A stretch of DNA of 37,311 nt from Streptomyces europaeiscabiei (GCF_001550375.1 NZ_LRTR01000287.1:1-37311), one strand, 5' to 3'. Positions 7,966 to 16,207 are shown, counted from the stretch's first letter. A program made the numbers and translations. The notes: generated from the letters alone by a model not told the origin.

Positions 7966-9296
7966 GACGCGGCCCCTCGTACGACCGCCTGGCCGACCGC
8001 GGCCGACGTACCCCTCGCGGCCGAGCCCGCCGTGGAAGCCGAGCCCGAGTTCTCGGCGGACGCCGACTCCACAGAGGGCAGCGGCACCCGCGCCACCACC
8101 CGGAACACCTCTTCGCCCACCGGCCCCGCCTCCAGCGTCCCGTCCACCACCGCCAGCCGCTCCCGCAGCCCGGCGAGCCCGGACCCGGCGCCGACGGAAC
8201 GCCCTGCGTCCTCCTCCGCACCGGCCGCCCGTATCCCGTCGTTCTCCACGGTCAGCACCGCCTGCCCCTCCGTCACCATCAACACCACCGTGCACCGCAC
8301 GGCGTTACCGTGCCGGAGCACGTTCGTCGTCCCTTCCCGCACCACCCAGGCGAGCGCGGACTGCACCTCGCCGGGCAGCCCGGCGGTGTCCGCCCCGTCG
8401 ACCGAGCAGGTGATGCCGGCCGCCGCCAGTACGCCCCGCGCACCGGAGAGTTCGACCCCGAGGTCGGCCTCCCGGTAGCCGCGTACGACATCCCGTACCT
8501 CGCGCTGCGACTCCTGCGCGATCCGCTGGACCTCGATCATCTGCTCGACGGCCTCGGGCCGTTCCCGGCGGGCCAGCTGGACGGCCAGCTCGCTCTTCAG
8601 GGCGATGACCGCGAGGTTGCGGCCGATCACGTCGTGCAGGTCGCGCCCGAAGCGGAGCCGCTCCTCGGCGACCGCGAGCCGTGCGCGGGTCTCGCGGGCG
8701 TCGGCGAGTTCGTAGACGGCCGTGAGGAGCCAGACGGAGAAGACGGAGGTGAGGGCGAGGGAGGTGGTGCCGATCAGCACCACCACCAGGGCCGCCAGTG
8801 CGGAGCTCCCACCGGCCCCGGCGCCGAGGGCCGACGCCCCGCCGCCCGTGGCGAAGGCCACGATCACGGTCGCCAGGCGACGGCGGCTGCGGACACCGAG
8901 CGCGATGGTACCGACGCCGAAGATCAGCACGCCCCCGAACGTCGCGAACAGCGCCGCACTGGCGTTGTCCCCGAGGGACGCGCTGTTGGCGAGCACCATC
9001 GCCACGCAGCCGACCAGCGCGGTGACGACCCCGATGGTCCAGAGCAGGTGTACGGGCTGCTCACGGCGGCCGCGCACCCAGTCGAGCGCCCGGGAGACCG
9101 CGACCGAGCAGAGCGCGCCGTGCACGGTCACCAGGGCGAAGACCCAGCCCGCGTACCGCAGGGGTATCTGGCCGAAGAGCGGTATCCCGAACCCGCCGAC
9201 CTCGATCAACGGGAAGGTCTGGAACGACCACCGCGTGTACGTCTCCACCTTCGCCGGTGTGCTCTTCGTCCGCCACCAAGCCCCCGGCCCCTTCAT
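7962..9296 (-). CDS. Membrane sensor histidine kinase (HisKA_3/DesK-like)
   Basis: A 444-residue kinase with about five membrane helices (roughly 47-67, 82-103, 113-134, 142-160 and 165-193) and almost no extracytoplasmic domain, as in sensors of membrane state or of membrane-active compounds. The dimerisation/phosphoacceptor motif is GRDLHDVIG with His221. The ATPase domain shows VVREGTTNVLRHG and the G box GSGLAGLRERL. The start is ATG 9296 because GAGGGGGG lies upstream; longer starts would run into the permease gene. It lies 13 bases after the permease stop and overlaps the regulator start by four bases. The C-terminal 35 residues are Ala/Ser/Gly rich. Confidence 0.92.
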   Translation of the reverse strand: MKGPGAWWRTKSTPAKVETYTRWSFQTFPLIEVGGFGIPLFGQIPLRYAGWVFALVTVHGALCSVAVSRALDWVRGRREQPVHLLWTIGVVTALVGCVAMVLANSASLGDNASAALFATFGGVLIFGVGTIALGVRSRRRLATVIVAFATGGGASALGAGAGGSSALAALVVVLIGTTSLALTSVFSVWLLTAVYELADARETRARLAVAEERLRFGRDLHDVIGRNLAVIALKSELAVQLARRERPEAVEQMIEVQRIAQESQREVRDVVRGYREADLGVELSGARGVLAAAGITCSVDGADTAGLPGEVQSALAWVVREGTTNVLRHGNAVRCTVVLMVTEGQAVLTVENDGIRAAGAEEDAGRSVGAGSGLAGLRERLAVVDGTLEAGPVGEEVFRVVARVPLPSVESASAENSGSASTAGSAARGTSAAVGQAVVRGAAS

Positions 9297-9309
9297 GGCC
9301 CAACCCCCC

Positions 9310-10149
9310 TCATCGGCGCGGTTCCCAGCGGAACCACCGCTGTACAGCAAACACCGCGAGCACGGTCCAGGCCAGCGCGGTGGCGAGGGCGCCCAGGGCG
9401 TCGTACGCGGACAGGTCGCCGGTCCAGCCGCCGCGCACCAGCGTGATCACAGGGCTGAGCGGCAGCAGTTCGCAGACGGACGCCACGCGGTCGGGCAGTA
9501 CTTCGAGCGGCACGGTGATGCCCGACCCGAGCAGGGACACGAGCATCAGCGGCAGGCTGGTGACCTGCGCGCTCTCGGCGGTACGGCTGAGGCTCGCGGT
9601 GACCGCCGCCAGGGCCACGCACAGAACGACGCCCAGCAGCACCCCCAGCACGGCCAGGTGCGGCGCGGGCGGCGCCCCGACGTCGAGCAGGACCGTGCAG
9701 CCGATCGCGAGGAGCACGCACTGTCCGAGCCCGATGCCGGCGGCGGGCAGCGCGGCCCCGACCAGGATCTCCGGGTCGCGCAGCTCACCGGTCCGCAGCC
9801 GTTTCAGGACGAGTTCCTCGCGGCGTACGACGTAGATGTTGGTCAGGGCGGTGTAGACCGCGAAGAGCAGCGAGAAGCCGATGGCGGCGGGGAGCATGAC
9901 CGTCCCGACGCTCAGCCCCGCTTCGCCCAGGTCCATCTCGTCCGTCGCCGTCCGCACACTGAGCGGCAGCAGCAGCGGCACGAACAGCGCCGTGAACAGC
10001 GTGGCCCGGCTCCGCCCCAGCAGCGTCAGCTCGGCGCGGGCGAGCGCCGTCATCCGGCTCCTGCGGGTCGTCCCGGCTGTGACGACCGGCGCCGCACCGG
10101 CGCCCGTCGAGGCACCCGTACCCGTATCCGTACCTGTGGTCGTGCTCAT
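9310..10149 (-). CDS. ABC-2 type transporter permease
   Basis: A 279-residue integral membrane protein with about six hydrophobic segments after a Thr/Gly/Ala-rich N-terminal 30 residues. The order (amphipathic TRRSRMTALARAELTLLGRS, first helix LFTALFVPLLLPL, VRREELVLKRLRTGELRDPEIL, then helices to the C terminus) is that of ABC-2 exporter permeases of the DrrB/YadH kind. It overlaps the ATPase stop as ATGA, so the two are made in stoichiometry. It would form the membrane channel of an exporter with the upstream ATPase. The substrate is not evident; an amphiphilic drug, antibiotic or lipid is the usual case. Confidence 0.88.
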   Translation of the reverse strand: MSTTTGTDTGTGASTGAGAAPVVTAGTTRRSRMTALARAELTLLGRSRATLFTALFVPLLLPLSVRTATDEMDLGEAGLSVGTVMLPAAIGFSLLFAVYTALTNIYVVRREELVLKRLRTGELRDPEILVGAALPAAGIGLGQCVLLAIGCTVLLDVGAPPAPHLAVLGVLLGVVLCVALAAVTASLSRTAESAQVTSLPLMLVSLLGSGITVPLEVLPDRVASVCELLPLSPVITLVRGGWTGDLSAYDALGALATALAWTVLAVFAVQRWFRWEPRR

Positions 10150-11201
10150 GCCGCCACCCCGTCCTTGCGCGATCCCTTGCCCGTACGCGATCCCTTGCCC
10201 GTACGTGAGCCCGCGTCCGTACGGGATTCCGTACCGGCACGCGTCGCCTCCGCCGACTCCCGGGCGATCCGCAGGAACGCCTCCTCCAACGAGGCCGACC
10301 GCACCTCCAGGCGCCGGAGCTCGACCCGCGTCCGCTCGGCCCACAGCAGCAGTCCGGTGGCCGCCCGCTGGAGTTCGTTCGTACGCAGCACCACCACGCG
10401 GTCGTGCTCCTCGTGCCCGGTGACGCCCAGTTCGCCCAGCGGCGGCAGGTCGCCCAGGAAGTACCCGGCGGGCAGTTCGAAGGAGATGCGGGACGGCTGG
10501 GAGGCGGTCACCTCGGCCGGGGTGCCGGTCGCGGCGACGGTGCCCTCGTGGAGGATGGCGAGCCGGTCGGCCAGGTCCTCCGCCTCCTCCAGGTAGTGCG
10601 TGGTGAGCAGCACGGTCGTACCCCCGTCGCGCAACTCCCGGACCAGCTCCCACGTGTCCTGGCGACCCTCCGCGTCGAGCCCGGTCGTCGGCTCGTCCAG
10701 GAAGAGGACCTCGGGGCGCCCGAGGAGCGCGAGCGCCAGGTCGAGGCGACGCTTCTCACCCCCGGACAACTGCTTGACCCGTACGTCGGCCCGCCGCCCG
10801 AGGCCGACGATCTCCAACGCCTCCCCGACGGGCCGCGCCCCGCTGGTGCAGCCGGCCCACATCCGTACCGTCTCCGCGACGGTCAGTTCGGAGGGGAAGC
10901 CGCCTTCCTGCAGCATCACGCCGATGCGGGGGCGTACGGCCGCGCGCTCCCCGTGGGGGTCGTGACCGAGGACCCGCACCCGGCCGCCGGACGGCGGCGC
11001 GAGTCCCTCCAGCAGTTCGACCGTCGATGTCTTGCCCGCGCCGTTGGTGCCGAGGAGCGCGAAGAGTTCCCCCCGGCCGACGGAGAAGGTGATCCCCCGC
11101 ACGGCCTCGAAACCGCCCCCGTACACGCGTCGCAGGTCGGTGACCTCGATCACGTTCTCGTGATCGTGAGTGCTCACGCCGTCGTGCCCGTTCGTTTTCA
11201 T
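10146..11201 (-). CDS. ABC transporter ATP-binding protein
   Basis: A 351-residue ATPase of the DrrA/CcmA-like exporter group. Walker A GTNGAGKTS (51-59), Q loop MLQEGGFPSE, signature LSGGEKRR (145-152), Walker B VLFLDEPTTGLD (165-176) and H-loop His202 in TTHYLEEAEDL are all intact, so it should be active. A C-terminal extension after about residue 225 is typical of this group. The last 30 residues are Arg/Gly/Thr rich and contain TGKGSR twice, from an 18-base DNA repeat near 10165-10215. First gene of the four-gene operon (ATPase, permease, kinase, regulator); ATG 11201 is the natural start although the ribosome binding site is weak. Confidence 0.92.
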   Translation of the reverse strand: MKTNGHDGVSTHDHENVIEVTDLRRVYGGGFEAVRGITFSVGRGELFALLGTNGAGKTSTVELLEGLAPPSGGRVRVLGHDPHGERAAVRPRIGVMLQEGGFPSELTVAETVRMWAGCTSGARPVGEALEIVGLGRRADVRVKQLSGGEKRRLDLALALLGRPEVLFLDEPTTGLDAEGRQDTWELVRELRDGGTTVLLTTHYLEEAEDLADRLAILHEGTVAATGTPAEVTASQPSRISFELPAGYFLGDLPPLGELGVTGHEEHDRVVVLRTNELQRAATGLLLWAERTRVELRRLEVRSASLEEAFLRIARESAEATRAGTESRTDAGSRTGKGSRTGKGSRKDGVAA

Positions 11202-11259
11202 GTCTTCAGCGTCCCGTTGGCAAGGACCGGAGAGCAGTGCGCGGTGTCATCACTCGGCA

Positions 11260-11271
11260 TGACAAATGTCA
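11260..11271. promoter_or_regulatory. Palindrome TGACA-AA-TGTCA, candidate operator
   Basis: TGACAAATGTCA is a symmetric site (five-base arms around AA) about 60 bases upstream of the ABC operon start. Read on the minus strand it includes CTGACA, a possible -35 element. A self-regulating NarL-type response regulator encoded by the same operon is the natural candidate to bind it. Inferred. Confidence 0.45.
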
Positions 11272-11334
11272 GATGCGGGGTCTTGAACCTGGGAGTCGTG
11301 AACACGGGCGCCGGAACACGGGAGTCGGAACACG

Positions 11335-11370
11335 AAGAAGGCCCCGGTCCATAGAACCGGGGCCTTCTTT
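11335..11370 (-). terminator. Terminator of tRNA-Gly(GCC) copy 2
   Basis: Stem arms AAGAAGGCCCCGGT and ACCGGGGCCTTCTT around a short AT-containing loop, four bases past the tRNA 3' end. It differs from the copy at 7188-7223 in four loop or near-loop positions, of which some keep the pairing. Confidence 0.87.
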
Positions 11371-11374
11371 CACG

Positions 11375-11447
11375 AGCGGACGACCAGGTTCGAACTGGCG
11401 ACCTCAACCTTGGCAAGGTTGCGCTCTACCAACTGAGCTACGTCCGC
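11375..11447 (-). tRNA. tRNA-Gly (anticodon GCC), copy 2
   Basis: 73-nt cloverleaf on the minus strand with the same gene body as the copy at 7228-7300: acceptor GCGGACG/CGTCCGC, anticodon loop TTGCCAA, T loop TTCGAAC, no encoded CCA. It follows tRNA-Gly(UCC) by 79 bases and is probably cotranscribed with it. Confidence 0.97.
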
Positions 11448-11526
11448 ATTGCCTCCGACCGGCTCCCACCGATCGGCGCGAGGACTACTTTACCTGATCC
11501 ACAACAGTGGTCGGTAAGTGATCCAG

Positions 11527-11598
11527 AGCGGGTGACAGGAATTGCACACTGCGCCTTCCCCCTGGAAGGGGGATGTTCTACTACTGAACTACACCCGC
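11527..11598 (-). tRNA. tRNA-Gly (anticodon TCC)
   Basis: 72-nt cloverleaf on the minus strand. Acceptor GCGGGTG/CACCCGC, anticodon stem TCCCC/GGGGA with loop CTTCCAG giving anticodon TCC (UCC), discriminator T (U), no encoded CCA. It is the first gene of a tRNA-Gly(UCC)-tRNA-Gly(GCC) pair ending at the terminator 11335-11370. Confidence 0.95.
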
Positions 11599-11648
11599 GT
11601 GACTCCGGTGAGCCGGGCCTTTCGGCCTTGCCCCTCGGCGTGCTCCAG

Positions 11649-11679
11649 ACTCTAGCCGATCCGCCCGGGGGCAACGCAA
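11649..11679 (-). promoter_or_regulatory. Promoter candidate for the tRNA-Gly pair
   Basis: On the minus strand, TTGCGT (11674-11679) is followed after 19 bases by TAGAGT (11649-11654). This places a start around 11642, 44 bases before the tRNA 5' end. The -10 fits well; the spacing is slightly long. Confidence 0.45.
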
Positions 11680-11758
11680 GTCGGTTGTCCCCGGGGTCCA
11701 AGTCGGCCGTCCCCGGGGCCCGCTGACGAACCCTGAGGACCGGCCGAAGGGGGTACGC

Positions 11759-12076
11759 CTACTGTGCCTCGGCGAACGCCTCGTAGACCCTCTTGGGGAT
11801 CCGGCCGCGCGCGGGGACGTCCAGCTTGTTGGCCTGGGCCCAGGCGCGGACGGCCGCCGGGTCCGGCGCGACCTGGGTCTGCTTGTACGTCTGGCCCGAC
11901 CTCGACCGCTTGCGGCCGGCGTCGACGTAGGGCGCGAGCGCCTTACGCAGTTTCTTGGCATTGGCTTCGTTCAGGTCGATCTCGTACGACTTGCCGTCGA
12001 GTCCGAAGGCGATCGTCTCCGCCGCTTCCGAGCCGTCGATGTCGTCGGAGAGAGTGACCACGACACGCTGCGCCAC
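11759..12076 (-). CDS. lsr2: Lsr2-family nucleoid-associated protein
   Basis: A 105-residue H-NS-like xenogeneic silencer. The N-terminal beta-rich dimerisation/oligomerisation domain (about 1-60) starts AQRVVVTLSDDIDGSEA and includes IDLNEANAKKLRKALAPYV. The C-terminal DNA-binding domain holds the Arg-Gly-Arg AT-hook-like element in VPARGRIPKRV (88-98). Lsr2 proteins bind AT-rich DNA through the minor groove, bridge it, and silence acquired genes and many biosynthetic clusters. The GTG start at 12076 is supported by AAGGGA upstream. From its place beside purSQL I think it is the second Streptomyces paralogue (LsrL, SCO4076-like) rather than the main Lsr2; that is recall and not tested. Confidence 0.93.
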   Translation of the reverse strand: MAQRVVVTLSDDIDGSEAAETIAFGLDGKSYEIDLNEANAKKLRKALAPYVDAGRKRSRSGQTYKQTQVAPDPAAVRAWAQANKLDVPARGRIPKRVYEAFAEAQ

Positions 12077-12307
12077 GAATATCGGTCCCTTCGTGCGACA
12101 TCTCTCCGTCGACGTGCCCTGACGTCGGGAAGATGTCGGCTGTCCGGCTGTTATTTGGGCAAAGTATCGGCTATTGCCAATTCATTTGTACAGTGCCCAG
12201 CATTACATTGTGAAGACAGACTTAATCCGCCCGCGTGTCCCTCGCGCAATAGGGATCCGGGATCTTTCCCAGAAGTTTTCGCGAGGGTGATCGCTCGATA
12301 CCGGATC

Positions 12308-12321
12308 GTGACCGCTGTCAC
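12308..12321. promoter_or_regulatory. Candidate Crp site upstream of purS
   Basis: GTGACCGCTGTCAC is an inverted repeat and matches the GTG(N6)GNCAC pattern that I recall as the Streptomyces coelicolor Crp consensus. It lies about 100 bases before the purS start. Binding is inferred. Confidence 0.4.
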
Positions 12322-12340
12322 TGGGAAGCCCTGTAGTTTC

Positions 12341-12377
12341 CTACGAATCTACCCGCGTAGAAATTTTGTACGGGTAG
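12341..12377 (+). promoter_or_regulatory. Interleaved inverted repeats before purS
   Basis: Two inverted repeats interlock. CTACG (12341-12345) pairs with CGTAG (12356-12360), and CTACCCG (12349-12355) pairs with CGGGTAG (12371-12377). The second arm overlaps the -10-like TAGTCT. They could be a protein operator or, if transcribed, mutually exclusive RNA hairpins or a pseudoknot. Confidence 0.4.
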
Positions 12378-12417
12378 TCTGAAGGAACCTGCTCAGCACC
12401 ACACACCGGGAGTGCCA

Positions 12418-12681
12418 GTGGCACGCGTCGTAGTCGACGTCATGCTCAAGCCGGAGATCCTCGACCCCCAGGGCCAGGCGGTGCAGCGCGCGCTGCCGCG
12501 CCTCGGTTTCGAGGGCGTCTCCGACGTACGTCAGGGAAAGCGATTCGAACTGGAAGTTGACGGACCGGTGGACGACGCCGCGCTCGCCCGCATCCATGAA
12601 CTGGCGGAATCGTTCCTCGCCAACACCGTGATCGAGGACTTCACCGTCAAGGTCGAGGAAGTCGCGGAGGCGGGAAAGTGA
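12418..12681 (+). CDS. purS: FGAM synthase subunit PurS
   Basis: An 87-residue structural subunit of the three-part phosphoribosylformylglycinamidine synthase (PurS-PurQ-PurL). It bridges the glutaminase and synthetase subunits and helps ammonia channelling. The sequence from [20 protein letters not shown] onward is typical PurS. GTG 12418 is chosen because GGGAG lies five bases upstream; GTG 12412 would add two residues and lies within that ribosome binding site. The stop overlaps the purQ start (GTGA), so the genes are translationally coupled. Confidence 0.95.
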   Translation: MARVVVDVMLKPEILDPQGQAVQRALPRLGFEGVSDVRQGKRFELEVDGPVDDAALARIHELAESFLANTVIEDFTVKVEEVAEAGK

Positions 12682-13382
12682 CCGCTCGTATTGGCGTCGT
12701 CACCTTTCCCGGCAGCCTCGACGACCGGGACACGCAGCGTGCGATCAGGCTCGCCGGTGCCGAACCGGTCGCTCTCTGGCACAAGGACAAGGACCTCCAC
12801 CAGGTCGACGCCGTGGTGCTGTGCGGCGGTTTTTCCTACGGTGACTATCTGCGGGCCGGAGCCATCGCGCGTTTCTCGCCGGTGATGGAGACGGTCATCG
12901 AGCAGGCGAAGGCCGGACTGCCGGTCCTCGGCATCTGCAACGGCTTCCAGATCCTCACCGAGGCCCATCTGCTCCCCGGCGCGATGCTCGGCAACGACCA
13001 CCTCCACTTCATCTGCCGCGACCAGAAGCTGCGGGTGGAGAACGCGGAGACCGCCTGGACGACCGACTACACGGCCGGCCAGGAAATCCACATTCCGCTG
13101 AAGAACATGGACGGCCGGTACGTCGCCGACGAGCACACGCTCGACATGCTGGAGGCGGAGGGCCGGGTCGTCTTCCGCTACGTGGTCCGTGGCGAAGCCA
13201 CTGATGGATGCGGCAACCCGAACGGTTCCCTCCGCGACATCGCCGGCATCTCGAACGAGGCCGGGAACGTCGTGGGCCTCATGCCGCACCCGGAGCACGC
13301 CGTGGAGCCGCTGATCGGCACCGGTCGCACCGACGGCCTCCCCTTCTTCACCTCGATCCTCAAGAAGCTGGTCAACGTATGA
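12678..13382 (+). CDS. purQ: FGAM synthase glutaminase subunit PurQ
   Basis: A 234-residue class I glutamine amidotransferase subunit that releases ammonia from glutamine for PurL. The nucleophile Cys87 lies in VLGICNGFQ, and the catalytic His204 and Glu206 lie in [10 protein letters not shown], so the triad is complete. The GTG start overlaps the purS stop by four bases, and the stop overlaps purL (ATGA), which indicates an obligate operon making the three subunits together. It acts in the cytoplasm in step four of IMP synthesis. Confidence 0.97.
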   Translation: MTARIGVVTFPGSLDDRDTQRAIRLAGAEPVALWHKDKDLHQVDAVVLCGGFSYGDYLRAGAIARFSPVMETVIEQAKAGLPVLGICNGFQILTEAHLLPGAMLGNDHLHFICRDQKLRVENAETAWTTDYTAGQEIHIPLKNMDGRYVADEHTLDMLEAEGRVVFRYVVRGEATDGCGNPNGSLRDIAGISNEAGNVVGLMPHPEHAVEPLIGTGRTDGLPFFTSILKKLVNV

Positions 13383-15637
13383 GCCGGACGCCTCTGGACA
13401 CGGTCGAGCACGCGGCCGCGACCCCCGACGTCGAGCTGCCCTGGGCCGAACTTGGCCTGAAGAAGGACGAGTACGAGCGGGTGGTGGAGATCCTCGGCCG
13501 CCGCCCGACCGGCGCCGAGCTCGCCATGTACTCCGTCATGTGGTCCGAGCACTGCTCGTACAAGTCCTCCAAGGTCCACCTCCGCCAGTTCGGCGAGAAG
13601 GCCCCGCAGTCCGACGCCCTGCTCGTCGGCATCGGCGAGAACGCCGGCGTCGTCGACGTCGGCCAGGGCTACGCGGTCACCTTCAAGGTCGAGTCGCACA
13701 ACCACCCGTCGTACGTCGAGCCCTACCAGGGCGCGGCCACGGGTGTCGGCGGCATCGTCCGCGACATCATCGCGATGGGCGCCCGCCCGGTCGCCGTCGT
13801 CGACCCGCTCCGCTTCGGTGCGGCCGACCACCCGGACACCAAGCGCGTCCTCCCGGGCGTCGTCGCCGGCATCGGCGGCTACGGCAACTGTCTGGGCCTG
13901 CCGAACATCGGCGGCGAGGTCGTCTTCGACGCCTGCTACCAGGGAAACCCGCTGGTCAACGCCGGTGCCATCGGTGTCATGCGGCACGAGGACATCCACC
14001 TCGCGAAGGCTTCCGGCGCCGGCAACAAGGTCATCCTCTACGGGGCCCGTACCGGCGGCGACGGGATCGGCGGCGCCTCCATCCTCGCCTCCGAGACCTT
14101 CGACGACGCCAAGCCCTCCAAGCGTCCCGCCGTCCAGGTCGGCGACCCCTTCCAGGAGAAGCTCCTCATCGAGTGCACCCTGGAGGCGTTCAAGGAGAAG
14201 CTGGTCGTCGGCATCCAGGACCTCGGCGCGGCAGGCCTGTCCTGCGCCACGTCCGAGCTGGCGTCGAACGGCTCCGGCGGCATGCGCGTGACCCTGGACG
14301 ACGTCCCGCTCCGCGACTCGACCCTCTCGCCCGAGGAAATCCTCATGAGCGAGTCGCAGGAACGCATGTGCGCGGTCGTGGAGCCGGAGCAGGTCGCCCG
14401 CTTCCTCGAGATCTGCGACAAGTGGGACGTCATCGCCACGGTGATCGGCGAGGTCACCGACGGCGACCGGTTGGAGATCTACTGGCACGGCGGCAAGATC
14501 GTCGACGTCGACCCGCGCACGGTCGCGCACGACGGCCCGGTCTACGAGCGCCCGTACGCCCGCCCCGACTGGCAGGACGCCCTCCAGGCGGACGACGCGA
14601 ACAAGCTGCCCAGGCCCGCGACTTCGGAAGAACTGAAGCAGCAGGTCCTGGCGCTGGTGGCGTCCCCGAACCAGGCCTCCAAGTCCTGGATCACTTCCCA
14701 GTACGACCACTTCGTGCAGGGCAACACGGTGCTGGCCCAGCCCGAGGACTCGGGCATGATCCGCGTCGACGAGTCGACCGGCCTGGGCGTCGCCATCGCC
14801 ACGGACGGCAACGGCCGCTACGCGAAGCTGGACCCGTACCACGGCGCCCAGCTGGCCCTGGCGGAGGCGTACCGCAACGTCGCCACCACCGGCGCCAAGC
14901 CCCTCGCCGTCTCCGACTGCCTGAACTTCGGCTCGCCGGAGGACCCGGCGGTCATGTGGCAGTTCGCGGAGGCCGTACGCGGTCTCGCGGACGCCTGCCA
15001 GCAGCTGGGCACCCCGGTGACCGGCGGCAACGTCTCCCTCTACAACCAGACGGGCGAGGTGGCCATCCACCCCACCCCGGTCGTCGCGGTCCTGGGCGTC
15101 ATCGACGACGTGGCCCGGCGCACGCCGGTCGCCTTCCAGGAGGAGGGCCAGCTGATCTACCTGCTCGGCGACACCCATGAGGAGTTCGGCGGCTCGGCCT
15201 GGTCCCAGGTCGTCCACGACCACCTCGGCGGTCTGCCCCCGCAGGTCGACCTGGAGCGCGAGCGCCTGCTGGCCGAGATCCTGATCTCCGCGTCCCGCGA
15301 CGGCATGATCGACTCCGCGCACGACCTCTCCGACGGCGGCCTGATCCAGGCGGTCGTGGAGTCGGCCCTGCTCGGCGGCAAGGGCGCGCGCCTGATCGTC
15401 CCGGACGGCCTGGACGCGTTCACCTTCCTCCTCTCGGAGTCGGCCGGCCGCGCCGTCGTGGCCGTCCCCCGCTCCGAGGAACTCCGCTTCAACGACATGT
15501 GCGGCGCGCGGGGCCTGCCGGCCACGCGCATCGGTGTCGTCGACGGCGACTCGGTGGAGATCCAGGGCGAGTTCACCCTCCCCCTGGAGGAGCTGCGCAC
15601 GGCCCACGAGGCCACGATCCCGGCGCTGCTGGCGTAG
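13379..15637 (+). CDS. purL: FGAM synthase subunit PurL (small type)
   Basis: A 752-residue synthetase subunit of the PurM/PurL ATP-binding superfamily. It converts FGAR, ATP and ammonia from PurQ into FGAM. The length fits the small PurL that needs PurS and PurQ, not the 1300-residue single-chain form. Visible motifs are [12 protein letters not shown], the glycine-rich [19 protein letters not shown] region, ESHNHPS, and the second-half repeat [13 protein letters not shown] ... [17 protein letters not shown] 13379 overlaps the purQ stop. Transcription ends at the hairpin 15661-15695. Confidence 0.97.
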   Translation: MSRTPLDTVEHAAATPDVELPWAELGLKKDEYERVVEILGRRPTGAELAMYSVMWSEHCSYKSSKVHLRQFGEKAPQSDALLVGIGENAGVVDVGQGYAVTFKVESHNHPSYVEPYQGAATGVGGIVRDIIAMGARPVAVVDPLRFGAADHPDTKRVLPGVVAGIGGYGNCLGLPNIGGEVVFDACYQGNPLVNAGAIGVMRHEDIHLAKASGAGNKVILYGARTGGDGIGGASILASETFDDAKPSKRPAVQVGDPFQEKLLIECTLEAFKEKLVVGIQDLGAAGLSCATSELASNGSGGMRVTLDDVPLRDSTLSPEEILMSESQERMCAVVEPEQVARFLEICDKWDVIATVIGEVTDGDRLEIYWHGGKIVDVDPRTVAHDGPVYERPYARPDWQDALQADDANKLPRPATSEELKQQVLALVASPNQASKSWITSQYDHFVQGNTVLAQPEDSGMIRVDESTGLGVAIATDGNGRYAKLDPYHGAQLALAEAYRNVATTGAKPLAVSDCLNFGSPEDPAVMWQFAEAVRGLADACQQLGTPVTGGNVSLYNQTGEVAIHPTPVVAVLGVIDDVARRTPVAFQEEGQLIYLLGDTHEEFGGSAWSQVVHDHLGGLPPQVDLERERLLAEILISASRDGMIDSAHDLSDGGLIQAVVESALLGGKGARLIVPDGLDAFTFLLSESAGRAVVAVPRSEELRFNDMCGARGLPATRIGVVDGDSVEIQGEFTLPLEELRTAHEATIPALLA

Positions 15638-15660
15638 ACAGCCCCTTGTTCGTACGACGG

Positions 15661-15695
15661 AGCCCCGCCCGGATCGATGCTTCCGGGCGGGGCTT
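15661..15695 (+). terminator. purSQL terminator
   Basis: Perfect arms AGCCCCGCCCGGA and TCCGGGCGGGGCT around an eight- to nine-base loop, 24 bases after the purL stop. Only a short T run follows, as usual in this genus. Confidence 0.85.
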
Positions 15696-15698
15696 CCT

Positions 15699-15923
15699 CG
15701 CGTCCTGCCAGGTGAGGCCGTGCTGCGACGGGTCTATGGCGGCCCCGAGGTGATGAGGGAGCAGTACGAGCACCTGGCGGAACCACCTTCGGTGAGCGTC
15801 ACGGACAAGGACACAGAGATCTGGGCGTACCGGCGCCGGTGCGACGCCATGCGGGCCGAGGCCGGCGGACACAGGGAGACGTTCGATTTCCTGAAGCGGG
15901 CGGCACGAGAGTCGGAGCCATGA
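15699..15923 (+). pseudogene. Remnant of an XRE regulator (DUF5753 C-terminal part)
   Basis: The frame reading ...LPGEAVLRRVYGGPEVMREQ YEHL... matches the strongly conserved stretch of DUF5753, the effector-like domain of Streptomyces helix-turn-helix XRE regulators (typically ALRRPVGGPEVMREQLEHL). It continues through VTDKDTEIWAYRRRCDAMRAEAG to the stop. The helix-turn-helix and the middle of DUF5753 are missing: about 60 residues that should separate the two ends are absent, and upstream sequence is the purL terminator. The stop overlaps the next start as ATGA, the usual arrangement for an XRE-DUF397 pair. This is a fossil, not a working gene. Domain recognition is from memory of the family. 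Confidence 0.7.
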
Positions 15924-16179
15924 GCACACACCGCAGCGCACCCGAACTGGCTGACGGGGGCGCTTGGTTCAAGTCCTCGTAGAGTGATCAAACGGGCGGC
16001 AGTTGCCTCGAATCAGCCGTCCTCCTCCCCACCCACCCTCATAGCCGTCCGCGACTCCAAGCACCCCACCGGCCCCGCTCCTCGCTCTCGCTCCCGCCCT
16101 CGCACCCCAGGCCTTCACCGCCTTCCTCGGCCATGTCAAAACCGCCCAAACGGACCCGGCGGTCCGTACGGGCGGGTGA
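15920..16179 (+). pseudogene. Decayed DUF397 gene
   Basis: ATG 15920 opens a frame ending WFKSS followed at once by TAG. DUF397 proteins read WFKSSYS at this point, so a Tyr codon seems to have become a stop. After the stop the same frame continues SDQTGGSCLES, again DUF397-like. Then in a shifted frame comes LIAVRDSKHPTGPA, the conserved DUF397 core. After a further shift comes ALAPQAFTAFLGHVKT, the family C terminus, ending at TGA 16177-16179. All family segments are present in order, spread over three frames. DUF397 proteins are small partners of the XRE regulators and are common in Streptomyces. Confidence 0.8.
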
Positions 16180-16207
16180 GCGGCAGCCGGCCGCTGGGTC
16201 GGCCGGG

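Larger units (their letters stand above)
12077..12417. promoter_or_regulatory. Divergent lsr2 / purSQL regulatory region
   Basis: A 341-base intergenic region that is clearly less GC-rich than its surroundings, mainly at 12150-12230 and 12330-12380. It must hold promoters for both directions. On the plus side, TAGTCT at 12375-12380 is a reasonable -10 for purS. On the minus side, TTGGCA and CAAATA spaced 17 apart are a weak candidate for lsr2. Two further elements are listed separately. Confidence 0.6.

Noticed and set aside
7030..8478. 482-codon plus-strand frame across tRNA-Gly, the response regulator and part of the kinase
   Set aside because: It runs through a tRNA gene and antisense to two genes with clear motifs.
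7187..11447. tRNA-Gly repeats considered as attL/attR of an integrative element
   Set aside because: Whole tRNA genes with terminators are duplicated and there is no integrase or other mobility gene between them. Kept only as a direct-repeat observation.
13178..15607. 809-codon open frame on the minus strand opposite purL
   Set aside because: It mirrors purL in the antisense frame. Such long shadows arise from GC-rich third positions, and its translation shows no domain.
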